Notes under the pieces: model-generated
Told to the model about the DNA's origin: nothing
The model's database searches: none
The model's input: only the letters and a program-made list of their open reading frames with translations
DNA from: Chrysemys picta bellii
Lineage: Eukaryota > Chordata > Testudines > Emydidae
NCBI RefSeq assembly: GCF_011386835.1
Contig: NC_088797.1
Coordinates: forward strand, 90,964,264 to 91,028,263
Direction: 5' to 3'
DNA length: 64,000 nucleotides
Made by a program: the position numbers and the translations under genes
Shown: one piece after another, positions 1 to 10,945 of the stretch
Layout: each line of letters opens with the position of its first letter
Position numbering within the stretch: the first letter of the stretch is position 1

Positions 1-757
1 AGATTTACAGTTTGCCATGCAATCTTAATTCTAGTCTTGTGTGTTGAACCTGTGTACTGAATGAGGTAGGGGTCTTTTGAAAAAAAAAAGGGATCAACTA
101 AGTAAAGATTGTATTATAATGGCTGTGCACAAAGGAACTGAATTAAGGTTGAATGTGCAACTGTGAATCTGGCTTTAACTTCTGAGACTTTGCAATCTGT
201 TCTAACACATCGGTCTCTCCTCTCGCTCCCCTGTGTTTTTTAATTGCAAAAGTAAAAACAATTGTGTTATGTGTCAGTAACTAAATTGGAAGCAGGATCA
301 AGCTTCAAGTGATCTCTCCTTTCCTTTTTCCTAGCTCCATGATCACTGGAATGCAAAGCATTTAATGTACTGTCTAGAAGCATGATATTTCTTTCTCAAA
401 ATGACTTCAATTTCCCATACCTCAAAATTCAGTTAAAAGGGTACAACTGTATTTCAACACAGTACAACTGTTGTAACAACTGGATTACTCGTGTCCTAAA
501 TGTCCAAATTCATTCTTATGCTTATGAATTCAATTAATTGGGTAGCTGCATTATAGCATTACCTTGACTTTTAATATCTCAATCCAGAAATCTCTTAGAA
601 GTGGTATACAAGTCTGTTTCAGGCTGTTCTTTGTATATTTATAAAACATTGGTATACATCAATTTGGTTTTCATTGACGAAGCGTGGGAAAAAGGAACTG
701 TAACTGGGGAAAATACATCTGATGTGCCCCATGTGTTTTGAGACTGGGTGCAGCGGA
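1..757. other. AT-rich non-coding flank, no gene seen
   Basis: No open frame with recognisable protein similarity, no splice-like exon and no structured RNA could be identified. The stretch ends at the TA target dinucleotide (758-759) of the Tigger transposon. It probably represents host intronic or intergenic DNA. Confidence 0.6.
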
Positions 758-1225
758 TACAGTAACTCCTCACTTAATGTTGTAGTTATGTTCCTGAAAA
801 ATGCGACTTTAAGTGAAACGATGTTAAGCAAATCCAATTTCCCCATAAGAATTAATGTAAATGGGGGGGGGTTAGGTTCCAGAGAAAAAAAATTGCCAGA
901 CAAAAGGCTTTATATACATTTTAAACAATTTTAAACAAGCAATTTAATACTACAATCATCATTGCTGAATATGAAACTTGGTTGAGGTGGTGGAGTCAGA
1001 GAGTGGAAGAGGGTGGATTGTCCGGCTGCTCCTCTTGCTGAACTTTCTGAACTCGAAAAAACACATCTAGAGATTGTTGTTTTGCTTTCCTTTTTTTTTT
1101 CTTGGTAAATTTCTTTATAGCAAGTCATTAGATGACCAACTTCCCTAATCACTTTGGAGCAGCATTCCCTGTCAGGGTCGTCATCACTAGGATTTGCAAG
1201 CCAGCTTAAATCATTTGGAAAACTT

Positions 1226-2740
1226 CAGAAAGATGTTTGGCAGTCAAATTTCCAATGGGTTGGTTCTTCTTCTACTTCTTGGCCCTCTTCTTCCATTGCT
1301 GTCATCTTCTCTAGTTGCATCAGATCTTCATTGGTTAGCTCTTCTCCGTGTGATTGCAGAAGTTGTGTAATGTCGGCTTCTTCCACCTCATCAAAACCTG
1401 CTTTCTTGGCCGAGGATATCTTTCTTCATAGCAGGGACAACATCTTTACATCCTTTTAAGTCATTGACACATTCAGGCCACAACTTCTCCCACACACCAC
1501 TCATGCATGCCTGAGTAACTTCAGGCCAGGACTCACCAATGTTATTGATGCACTTCAGGATGTTGTAGTTACGCCAAAATTGCCGAATTGTAGGTTTGCC
1601 TTCCCCATCATTGCCTCTGATGAGCTGGTCGAAAGTATGGTGTAAATAATACACCTTAAATGCTGCGATGGCTCCTTGGTCCATGGGTTGGATGAGTAAT
1701 GTGGTGGTATGTGGCAGAAAGACAACTTTGACGTTTTCGCACAGGACATCCAGGTTGATTGGATGAGCCAGTGCATTATCAATAAGCAATAAAATCTTGA
1801 AATCAAGATTTTCCATGGCACAGTATTCCTTCCAGGCAGGGACGGCATAGAGAGTCAGCCATTCTGAAAAAATAGCTCAGTTATCCATGCCTTCTTATTG
1901 ATCTCCAAATGTCTGGAAGGTGTTCCTTTGAAAATCCCTTGAGAGCGCGTGGTGTTTCAGATTGGTATGCTGTCAGTGGTTTCATCTTCATGTCTCCAGC
2001 AGCATTGCCACCTAAAAGCAAGGTTAGACGGTCTTTAGCTGCTTTAAATCCGGGCGCTGTCTTCCCCTCTCGGGAAATGTAAGTCTGCTCAGGCATCCTC
2101 TTCCAGTACAGGCCCATTTCATCGACACTGAAGACTTGTTTAGGGGAATAGCCACTTTCCTCAATGATTTTCTTGAGATAGTCAGGGAATTTTTTTAGCT
2201 GCTGCAGTATCAGCACTAGCCGCCTCACCAGCCATCTTGATGTTATACAGGTGGAAGCACCTCTTGAACTGATCAAACCATCCCCCACTTGCTGTGAAAG
2301 TCTCTGTCTGTGATCCTTCACCTTGGTCTCTCTTCAAATTGTCATACAAACGTTTTGCTTCAGCTTGTATCACTAGCAAACTTGGAGGTATGTTCCACCG
2401 GTTTTGGTCCTCTATCCACAGTGAGAGAAGATGCTCCATGTTTTCCAGCAAACTACTTCTTGATCGACTTATTGTAGTAACACTAAGCGATGTTGCACAC
2501 CGAGCACTAGCCCTGATCTTGTCGGCATTACACCGAATTGTTCTCACACTGGTCAGAGTAAGACCTAGAGTGATGCCAATGTCTACTGCACGCTCGTCCG
2601 CATCAAAACTCTTTAAAATGTCTAATTTAGTATCCAAACTAATGGTTTTCCTGTTTGTTTGTTTTTTGCTGCTAGTGGTACTGCTACTGCTAGGCACTCC
2701 ACTATCACTTGCTGGACTCGTGATACTGGGTGATACTCCT
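1226..2740 (-). pseudogene. TIGD1-like Tigger transposase, frameshifted
   Basis: Read on the minus strand, this is a pogo-type transposase that would cut and paste the element at TA sites. The frame ending at 2697 gives an N-terminal psq/CENP-B-like helix-turn-helix (around SLDTKLDILKSFD), then a CENPB-type second DNA-binding segment ending near GGWFDQFKRC. The frame covering 1881-2321 continues with the DDE_1 domain, including the first catalytic Asp in SVDEMGLYWK. The frame covering 1391-1816 carries the second Asp in LLIDNALAH and the third in QPMDQGA. An acidic tail runs to about 1226 in yet another frame. The pieces occupy all three minus frames with breaks near 2190, 1870 and 1420, so no intact product exists. 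No ATG is obvious at the N-terminus; the open frame runs upstream of 2697. Confidence 0.92.
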
Positions 2741-3829
2741 CCAGACGTGCATGCATGTACTACTCTTCACTCCCTTCAGCCTGGAGTGGCCAGGGTCATG
2801 CAGCATCAGTCAACTATTGCAAGGGAAAGAATTTGGAAAACCCATGTCATTCTCCATGGTAATCTGCTCCCCTACTGGAAGCCCTGTAGGTTTAGGCTAG
2901 GACTAGTTATGGAGGTTCTTACTTTCTTGCAGGTGCCTACTTTCACAGGAGCCCTGCTGGAGGACCAACAGCCTCTCTTCCAGGGTGCCCTGGAAAAATG
3001 GCCTTGCTGTATCTCTCCTAGTAACCATGCACTCAGCACCCGGGCAGCATTGCAGCCAGTGTAGTAAGAGGAGGAAAATAACATTTGCTGCAGGACTGTG
3101 CCCCCTCTCTGCTGTGTGCATGCAGGGGCAGAGAGATGCAGCTGGCATTCAAGTGAATGTCAAAGCTCCTGTGCATTTCACAGCCTTTCATGGGAGCAGG
3201 GCCAGGTTCTGTGCATCTCTATGCTGCTTTTCCCCCTTGCTACAGCGAAGCAGGCACTGGAACGCTATTCCTGTAACTTGCTTTGAGTGGGCTGCCGCTC
3301 CCTGTGTTCTTACCTCCTTCCAGTGAAGGGGGAGAGCAGATAAAACATTATTTATTCTGTAGCAAGACAGCAAGGCAGGCCCTCTGCTGTGCACCACCCG
3401 CAGCTGTTCTGCAGGCAGCTGGTGGCCTCGCAAGCACTTGGTGTAGAGCCCTATTCCTGAGCAGGGCCGTTGGGCCATAAAGCAACAGTAACTCGCTGGT
3501 GGGTGGGGGAGAGTAGTGTGCACGTGCTGTGTGTTTACAAACATACTGTACATACAGTACAGTACTATAGTTGGGAGGTGCCCCTGCCTTACCGTACATA
3601 GGCACAGCCCACTGACACTGGAGATGAGGCAGGCAAGCAAGCTGAAGGTGCTGTAGGCTAGGCAAAGCACATTGTGCAGCAGTGGCAGCTTCCCCTACTC
3701 TGCAAGCATCAGGGGTGGGGGGGGCTAAACCCTCAGCCTGCCCACTCCACCCCTTCCCCCAAGCCCCCACCCTTGACCCGCCTCTTCTCCCCCCAACATC
3801 CTCCCCCTTTACTTCGCACGCTGTGTCCT

Positions 3830-4430
3830 TGCTCCTCCTCACTCCCTCCCCTCCCTTCTAAATGCCGCAAGCCCACTGATTGCCACGCTCAGGAGGCAGG
3901 GGAGGGAGGGGGAGCCAGCGTGCTGAGTCCTCGCTCCTTCTCCCTCCCTCCTGCCCAGGGCAATCAGCTGACTTGCCGCATTGGGGAGGCAGGGGAGGGA
4001 GGGGGAGCCTGCGTTCTGAGTCCTCGGTCCTCCCCCTCCCTTCTGCCTCCAAAACTCTGCAAGCCAGCTGATTGCGGCCCGCAGGAGGCAGGGGAGGGAG
4101 GGAGGAAGGGAGGGAGAGAGGTGGAGGAGTGCCGAGTCCTCGCTCCTCTCCCTCCCGCCTGGGGCAATCAGCTGGCTTGCGACATTCAGGGGGCAGGAGG
4201 GAGGGGGGAGGAGCGAGGACTTGGCCTGCAGGCTCCTCCACTCTCTCCCCTGCCTCCACGGCAATCAGCTGGTTTGCGGCATTTGGGAGGCAGGGGAGAG
4301 AGGGGGAGCCTGCGCGCCGAGTCCTCGCTCCCCCCTCCCTCCTGCCTCCAAAACGCCACAAGCTAGCTGATTGCTGTGGGCAGGAGGCAGGGGAAAAGGG
4401 GGAAGGCACTGATCCGTGGGGGGCAGGAGA
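3830..4430. repeat. GC-rich array of alternating inverted units inside the Tigger 5' region
   Basis: A motif of the form CAATCAGCTGGCTTGCG recurs in both orientations (for example near 3963, 4164, 4261, and inverted near 4056 and 4357). The copies are separated by G-rich GGGAGGCAGGGGAGGGAGG blocks and C-rich CCTCCCTCCTGCCTCC blocks. The unit is about 100 bp. Because the units alternate in orientation the array can fold into large hairpins. Long open frames on both strands here are artefacts of GC richness and repetition. Confidence 0.75.
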
Positions 4431-4667
4431 TGCGAGAGGTGAGGGGGCGTAGGGAGGCTTCCAGCTGTGGAGAAAGCAGGCAGCCAAACAACATAAGAGT
4501 GGAGCATTGCACAACTTTAAATGAGCATGTTCCCTAATTGATCAGCAATGTAACAAGAAAACAACGCTAACCAGGAAGACTTTAAGTGAGGAGTTATTAT
4601 ATTAGGTTATTCCCCAGCTTGCTGTGGCTCTTCACAACTCAACATGGAATTCGCTAAGGCAGTCTGA

Positions 4668-4790
4668 CCCACCTATATTCTAAACTCTTTGAGGCAGGGA
4701 CTGCCTCTTACTTGGTGTGTACAGCGCCTAGCACAGTGGAGGCTTGGTTTCAGCTGACTTCCCCATTCACTATCATAAAATAAATAACAG
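4668..4790 (+). repeat. SINE-like element, 3' module
   Basis: The sequence contains AAACTCTTTGAGGCAGGGAC, then TGTACAGCGCCTAGCACA, and ends in an AT-rich tail with repeated AATAA. I recognise this as the 3' part of a dispersed short element common in amniote non-coding DNA. A second, more diverged copy sharing GTGTACAGCGCCTAG lies at 12185-12275. Family name not assigned; no coding content. Confidence 0.55.
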
Positions 4791-4800
4791 ATAATAATTA

Positions 4801-6980
4801 ATAGTTTATTATTTCATGTACTTGACATCTTTTAAGAAAAGTGTGCATTTTAAAATATTTCACAATTATCCCTGGAAAACACCAGGGATTAATTTATTCC
4901 AACAAATATATATTAACTTGCATACTAAAAATGCACTTCATTATCTACTGCATTAAAAACTGTATGGGTGAGAATTGATTTTCATTTGGTAGTTTGCTTG
5001 CAAAGCTGCATAGTGATAGGTGTTTGTTATAGATATGGCTGGAAAATGAACTTTTTTCCCATGGAAAACATTGACAAAAAGGGAGGGTGGGAAGAGAGAA
5101 AAATCACAGATTGAATTACTTCAATTTGGAAATATCACTGTAGTGGAGAATGAGGAAACTGAACTCTAACTATCATGAGGACCATGATGAAATATCCAAA
5201 TCTTAATATTGTGGGTTTTGGATTAATTTTTCAGATGTCAGACATTTGGTCTTTATCAAAAAAAAAAAAAATCAAAAATTTCTGCAGAAAATAAACTTTT
5301 CATGAAAATTTTCACTTCATTTCAACAATTTTTTTGTCAAAAAGCAGACTCAGTGGAAACTTGTTGACTACCGTAGTTCATATTTTTTGAAAAATTAATA
5401 TTGGTTTTCTTAGGGTATTTTTAAGATTTCAACAAAATATTGCTTGTGTACATTATGGATGTTTCCCCAATGTTAATGTGATTTTTGCTTTGTAACAACC
5501 TTTTCTCTTCCTTATTTTATTTTTAAAATGTAGTTGAATGTTAAATTTTTAGTTTGACCAGTTGTTGTTTCAAGGAGCCTTCCCCTTGTGTTTCTCACTT
5601 ACTAATACAAGTCATTAGATATTTATGTGATACAGGTTAGGGTTAATCAAAGGAATATAGCATAGGTATTTCTTTTTTCAAGCTATAGTGAATGAAACAT
5701 TTTTGACTTTTGTAATATAATGTTAATTACCAAATATCTCTATTTATACAAAAGTTGCATGTATTTTCATAAATTTACTACTAGTAGGGCTCTCAAGTGG
5801 TCAGGATGTAAATAAGAGATTTTTAAAAAAAAGGAGAAAATGAATTTTGGTAATCAGAGAAAAGATTTCTCCTAGTAATTCATTCTAACAATGTGGTATT
5901 AAAAACTGCCCTGCCTGTCGTATGAATTTGCTGGTTTAACTTCAAACCTGATAGTTCTTATTTCATACTGTGATTTCTGTCTTTTCTGATCCCCTTCATA
6001 CCTTCTTCCACTGGAGGTCCTGACTGTAGATCATTTTATTTCTTTAATACCAGCCCCAAAGTGCTCTTTGTAATCGTTATGTTTTGAATTTGATGTTTTA
6101 TTCTGGCATTGCTGCATCTATCAGATGCTGCCAAGCTGTGTATTGAGATTTCCTCTCCATGTTGCTTTTCCATGCCATGGCTGAATCAACTCTTCTTTTC
6201 ACAGAGTTTGTCATTCACTGGTTGGCTCATAATCAATGCTGTCAAGTGATATGAAAAGTATTGGGAAGAGGGAATAAGAAGTGAGCTGCATCCACAGAGG
6301 TGTGTGTGATAAAAGGCTCCGCTTGCACACCAGGATCCAGGAATTCCCAAAAGAAATTTTTTGTTCAGAAAAGCAGAGCGGGAGTACAGTGCACTCAGCT
6401 TCATTGGAAACTGTCTCCACCTTCAACTAAAAAGGTGAGGAATTTCTGATTTTCTGTTCATTGAACTTTTAGAGAGACATGGGAAAGACTTTAAAGTCCT
6501 TTATTTGGTGGGTTCGGTTGAGTTGTGTATCTTTGCTGCTAAATTAACATATGTTAATTTGCTGCTAAATTGAGTCCATAACAAACAGACAAGTGAAAGA
6601 TAGGTATTGCCTGGGGGCAATTCCAAGTAGACCGGCTTCCTCATCACAAAAAAAAATTAACTAAGATTCGCACTAATTGACACCTTGATGGTGAGAACTG
6701 AAGGGACATGGATCCTGAATGAAATACACTCCAAATGGATTTAGACTATTCTGATATTAGACAGCTCTTTAATCTAGCAGAGAAAAAGTCATAATAAGAT
6801 CTATTGGTTGGAGGCCAAAGCTAGGGGGGAAAAAAAAAGAACAGACTAGGCAGAAGCAGCTTACCTAAGAACACAGGGGATTTCCCATCCCTTGGTGTCA
6901 TTAAATGAAGACTGTCCATCTTGCTAAAAGATATGCTCAAACAGAAGTTATGAATTAATGCAGAGAATACTAAGTGAGGT
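4801..6980. other. AT-rich non-coding DNA, no gene seen
   Basis: AT-rich with A and T runs. A segment at about 5030-5380, rich in GGAAAA/TTTTCC-type words (TGGCTGGAAAATGAAC, GAAAATTTTCAC), resembles a degenerate palindromic MITE, but no terminal repeat or target duplication could be fixed. A possible splice-donor-like AAAAAG/GTGAGG occurs near 6430 without a supporting exon. Confidence 0.5.
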
Positions 6981-6983
6981 CCT

Positions 6984-7044
6984 TTGACCTGTGTTATGTA
7001 GCAGGTCAGACTAGGTAATGATAATGGTCCCTTCTGCCCTTAAA
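6984..7044 (+). mobile_element. CR1 LINE 3'-end fragment
   Basis: The string GTCAGACTAGGTAATGATAA followed by TGGTCCCTTCTGCCC and AAAATCTATGAAT matches the 3' untranslated end of CR1 elements, which finish in ATTCTRTG-like repeats. Only about 60 bp remain, typical of severe 5' truncation. No target duplication was identified. Confidence 0.7.
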
Positions 7045-8305
7045 ATCTATGAATATGAAGGCAATAGAGAGTTGCTGGAATGTAAAATGTTTACTGGAAA
7101 CTAGGAAGGGAAAGGAAGAATTTGAAGAGCAAATAGATATACCCTGTATAAAAGCAAGTACAAAAGAATGTGATGTTGGCTATTTTAAATACGTCAGAAA
7201 CAACACCTTCCTGCTGGCATCTTATCTGAGAGGGAGAAGTGGTACCTGGCAGTGAGAAAAGGCACAGCCCGTTAGGAAGGCACTCTTGGGATGAATGAGT
7301 TGGTCAGATCAGAAATGGCTCCTTCCAAGAGTTCTGGCCTGGCCCCTTAATCTCATTAGCCAAATACCCTTTTTCCTCCATAGTGCCTTCCTCCAGTGTC
7401 ATATGGGAATTAGACAGTCTTTAAGGCACTTAGCATTTGGAGAAGTAGCTAGTTTGCTAAAGGTTAAGTATAAGCAGTAGTTGGTAGAGCAGTTGTCTGA
7501 AAAATTGGTGACACTGTTCCATATAAAAGGCAGATTTTTTTTTAGAAAAAGATGGATATCTCACTGGTATTCTGGATCGTACATACTGAACCTTTACTCA
7601 TAATATCATCATATTGAATGGAGAAGATTGCCAGTAAAGATCAAAAGCATGGAGGTCAGGTTGTACATCAGGACAGACTGGCACACGGAATCCATGTTAA
7701 TATAGCTAAGATCAGTGTTTCTGAAATCCATAAATATATCTCAGATTGGCAACCTGCAATTGCAGATAGTTGTCAAAATGAATTCAGACAAACGCTGTCT
7801 TCAAATTAATCCCCTTCCAGTCCAGTGTTAGCTGGTATTTCTTGTCACTGACTTAACCCTGGCCTCATACTAGGACACAGCCAAGCAGCGAACTCTACAC
7901 GTTTTACAACTGTTCTGTTGCTTTCCGTTCCATAAGTTAATAACATATTGTATTTGTAGTAAACGAGTTGTCATTGATTTTAGTAGCAGTAGAACCACAG
8001 CACCTGTTAAATATGAAACAGGCCTTTAAATGTAAATTTAGCAAGTTGATTTTGATGCCTACCAGTCCAATAACTTGACATGTATTATTTAGGCAATACA
8101 TCTCTTAGGTTTGTTTGACCTGTAGCACAGCCTGGTAAAGAAGTTAAGTAAGGTTGACCTATCTTGTACTAATGAGACTATACTGTTTAATAGGTAAGTC
8201 TTAAAATTAGAAGTATTGGACTACAGGGACAGGCTAAGGAAATGGACAGAATTAACATAGCTGGGTTTGGTTTTAAGACAATATTCTGTTAAATTCAAAA
8301 CTAAC
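7045..8305. other. AT-rich non-coding DNA, no gene seen
   Basis: Short open frames of 60-68 codons at 7049-7255, 7295-7480 and 7618-7809 have no recognisable motif and are of chance length for this base composition. Nothing else could be supported. Confidence 0.5.
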
Positions 8306-8405
8306 GTATATTAGGGCAAGTATCAGAGGGGTAGCGGTGTTAGTCTGAATCTGTAAAAAGCAACAGAGGGTCCTGTGGCACCTTTAAGACTAACAGAAGT
8401 ATTGG

Positions 8406-8446
8406 GAGCATAAGCTTTCGTGGGTAAGAACCTCACTTCTTCAGAT
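8406..8446 (-). ncRNA. hammerhead-ribozyme-like motif, left arm of the palindrome
   Basis: On the minus strand the order is CTGAAGA (matching CUGANGA), a G-rich/C-rich hairpin GTGAGG...CCCAC, GAAA, a 3-bp stem AGC/GCT with loop TTAT, and then C at the cleavage position. This is the order of a minimal hammerhead with short stem III, as reported for Penelope-like elements. One unpaired A lies between the core and stem II, stem II has a mismatch, and no convincing stem I is visible, so catalytic activity is not claimed. Confidence 0.45.
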
Positions 8447-8460
8447 GCAAGACCTCTTGC

Positions 8461-8501
8461 ATCTGAAGAAGTGAGGTTCTTGCCCATGAAAGCTTATGCT
8501 C
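8461..8501 (+). ncRNA. hammerhead-ribozyme-like motif, right arm of the palindrome
   Basis: CTGAAGA at 8463-8469, stem II GTGAGG...CCCAT, GAAA at 8488-8491, stem III AGC-TTAT-GCT (8491-8500) and C at 8501. The closing pair of stem II is weakened (CAT instead of CAC). It is the mirror of the left-arm motif. Confidence 0.4.
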
Positions 8502-8558
8502 CCATCACTTCTGTTAGTCTTAAAGGTGCCACAGAACCCTCTGTTGTATATTAGGGCA

Positions 8559-8844
8559 GTACATACTGGGGAGCGTGGTTAAATTACAATAGGAAAAGAA
8601 AGTTGAAGTAATTCAATTAATTAGTTTTATAATGCAAAAACTATATCAATAAAACAATAAGTTGCACAATTAACACATTTGAAGTCAGGAAATTTTAAAT
8701 TTAATTTTGAACTGGAAGATTAAATCCTCCTCTTCTGCATAAAATCACAGTTGTTATTGTTTATGTTGCAACAATAACAAAGGTTCCAAATAAGGGTTGA
8801 AATGCAGAATAGGAGGTCGCAGTTCCTGTCTTGCAGAATGTACG
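8559..8844. other. non-coding DNA between insertions, no gene seen
   Basis: AT-rich sequence with no motif recognised. It ends at the GTCTAGAA target site of the next hAT element. Confidence 0.5.
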
Positions 8845-8852
8845 GTCTAGAA

Positions 8853-9189
8853 CAATGGTTCTCAACCATTGGTCCAGGGCCCCCTGGGTGGCTGCAAGCA
8901 GGTTTTAGGGGGTCTGCCAAGCATTGCTGGCATTAGACTAGCTAGAGACCAGGGCAGAATGGTGAAGTCCTGCCACACGGGACTGCAGTCCGGGCTCCTG
9001 AGCCCCATCACCTGGGGCTGAAGCCAAAGCCTGAGCAACTTAATTTCATGGTACCCCCTCCTTGCTACTCCCTAACATTGGCCCTGGCTTTTATATCCAG
9101 AAAAAGCATTCTTGTGGCACAGCCGGGCCATGGAATTTGTATAGTATGTTGGGAGGGCGGCCTCATCAAGAGAGAGGGTGAGAACCGTG
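8853..9189. mobile_element. non-autonomous hAT (Charlie-like) element with perfect 8-bp TSD
   Basis: Left terminus CAATGGTTCTCAACC and right terminus GGTGAGAACCGTG form terminal inverted repeats of the CAGNGGTTCTCAACC type typical of hAT-Charlie elements. Both ends are flanked by GTCTAGAA (8845-8852 and 9190-9197), a perfect 8-bp target duplication. At 337 bp it has no transposase and is a deletion derivative. Confidence 0.92.
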
Positions 9190-9197
9190 GTCTAGAA

Positions 9198-10802
9198 AGA
9201 TGGGGAAAGGATGAGGGAAAAAGATAAAACGTTAAAGTGATCAGAGTGATGAAAGCTAAATTTTATGTTGGTTACTTTAACAGAAACAAACAAACAAAAT
9301 ACCTACCCCGCTCCCACTCTTTCTGTCAAATTGTTAGTTTCTTTTTTTAATTTTAGCTATTTTCTACATTTTTTATTTAAATAGGATATATTTTTCCATC
9401 CATTATACTATATTCATACCACCAATTTTAAATAATGTTAAAAATATGAATATCTTCTCACCCATAATCAGTGCAATATCCATTGGATGCTAATCTCCAG
9501 CCTCTTGAATGACTGCTTATGGAGAATCTTTAGGTTTTGCCAACAGAAATGAGAAAGGCACTGGAAAGTGGGTACGGCTCCTGCCCTACATGGCTGCCCC
9601 TGGGAGAGGCTTAGGGTGCTTGGGAAAAGTCTAGGATTTCAGGGACTTGGGGGGGCCAGAAGTCTCTGAATTCTTAATACTCTCCATAATTAATTTACTT
9701 GTTTTCGCTGTTTCTCAGGTTCCACATTAAAATGTGCAAAAATTAAGGTTCTAACAGTTGAGATTGTTGTCCATTCTGTACAATATATGGGGCACATTTT
9801 GATGTAACCAGTATGATATAAAGACTTACTATGAATCAAACATCTCTGCCAACTCTTGTGTGCTCCTGGGTCCGCTGCCCTTGTGTTCACCTGCCAAAAG
9901 CCTCATGGCAACAGAACTTTCTAGGATAGGAAACCTTTGTCCATGTCCATTGACTGAGACCCAGTGGAGAATGTAGGTTCTAGGAACATTTTAACTGCCT
10001 GCTTTGTAGGCCTAGGATTTCATTCCCTTCAGGGCAGACTACTTGAAGCATCCACAGAACAATACTTTTCCTAGGGGAAAAAAAATAAAAAATTAAAAAC
10101 AAAAGAAGTTGTTTAACTTACAAAAACAAGTAAAACAAAACTGTTTCTTCAACCTCCCTTTTCCCCTCCCTCCCCCTTCCAGCCCCTGAGGCAGGTCAGC
10201 CCTCCTGCATTGGGTGTTTCCTTCCTCCCAAGCCTCAAATGAAGCGCCTCACAGGTGGTTCTGTGAGTTTCTAATAGGACTATCAATTTGTTGTAGGGAT
10301 AGGCATTAGATCATATCTTCAGTCTGGCTTGCTTAGAATTTTTTTTTTGTCGTACCCCCCCCCCCTCACATTCCTTGGGTATGAAATATAGATTATTGAG
10401 AAATCAGAGACCATCTGTCTCACTCACCATGAATAGGAATCGAAAATTCAGCATCTGTTTTGTGGGTAATCTGCTGTTTAATTTCATTTATTTTTGAACT
10501 AGGTATCAGGGGCACCTAGAGTTTTGAATGGGATCCCCCCTCCCCCTTTTTTTTTTTGGTCGAAATCCAAATATGTACAATGTGGCTGAATTAATTCTCA
10601 ATGAGAGATCTAAATAGCAGCCTAACCAGTATGACCTGCTCTTGGCCCCTTTGTGCTTGTGTTTTACTGAGCAGTCTGTAGGGGGAAAAAACTGGGCCAG
10701 TAGTTGATTAGTAATCATATCTAGCCAGATCTCAGTGATGCAGGCAAGGTCTGATGTTACATCTGATGTCAGATTGTGAGTAGTGCTTGTTTTGCCAACA
10801 GA
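9198..10802. other. AT-rich non-coding DNA, no gene seen
   Basis: Contains A, C and T runs (for example around 10080 and 10360) and chance open frames only. No repeat family was confidently recognised. Confidence 0.5.
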
Positions 10803-10810
10803 CATTCTTG

Positions 10811-10937
10811 CAGGAGTGCTGGAACAAATTTATAGTGGGGGTGCTGATGATGGAAACCAAATAATTTGGTGTTTATTTTTACTACTTCAGCCAGGGATGC
10901 GGAAGCACCTCCTGAACCCCTAGTTCCAGCATCACTG
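10811..10937. mobile_element. 127-bp hAT MITE (family B) with perfect TSD
   Basis: Starts CAGGAGTGCTGGAACAAATT and ends GTTCCAGCATCACTG; the ends are inverted repeats of CAGNGGTGCTGGAAC. Flanks CATTCTTG at 10803-10810 and 10938-10945 match exactly over 8 bp, as expected of hAT insertion. The copy at 51634-51768 belongs to the same family in the opposite orientation. Confidence 0.9.
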
Positions 10938-10945
10938 CATTCTTG

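Larger units (their letters stand above)
760..4599 (-). mobile_element. Tigger (pogo/Tc1-mariner) DNA transposon, near full length
   Basis: The left end reads CAGTAACTCCTCACTTAA at 760 and the right end carries its inverted copy (TTAAGTGAGGAGTTATTA, 4582-4599), with C/T and G/A changes in the terminal CAG. Both ends are flanked by TA (758-759 and 4600-4601), the target duplication of Tc1/mariner/pogo elements. The transposase remnant lies on the minus strand, so the 5' end of the element is at the right. The total of 3840 bp is long for this group because about 1.8 kb of GC-rich 5' sequence, including an array at 3830-4430, precedes the transposase. The element is inactive, since the coding region is frameshifted. 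Identification as Tigger is strong; the exact subfamily is unknown. Confidence 0.93.
8319..8545. mobile_element. Penelope-like 3'-end inverted dimer (palindromic insertion)
   Basis: The insertion is flanked by a 13-bp direct repeat GTATATTAGGGCA (8306-8318 and 8546-8558). Its two arms are inverted copies of the same PLE-type 3' end: the left arm reads on the minus strand out to CTCTGATACT at 8319, and the right arm reads on the plus strand and stops at CCTCTGTTG. They meet head to head at a centre with CAGATGCAAG and its inverse around ACCT (8442-8465). Each arm contains a hammerhead-like core. There is no coding sequence. The same 3' end follows the GIY-YIG remnant at 35774-36475, which supports the PLE assignment. 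Confidence 0.75.

Noticed and set aside
2294..3064. 256-codon plus-strand open frame
   Set aside because: It lies antisense to the Tigger transposase and its 5' region; the minus strand carries the recognisable CENP-B-like domain, so this is a shadow.
3674..4514. Open frames of 126-230 codons on both strands
   Set aside because: They are Pro/Ser/Gly-rich products of the GC-rich alternating array and have no domain.
6379..6440. Possible first exon with AAAAAG/GTGAGG donor
   Set aside because: Only a donor-like word was seen; no promoter, coding text or acceptor partner supports an exon.
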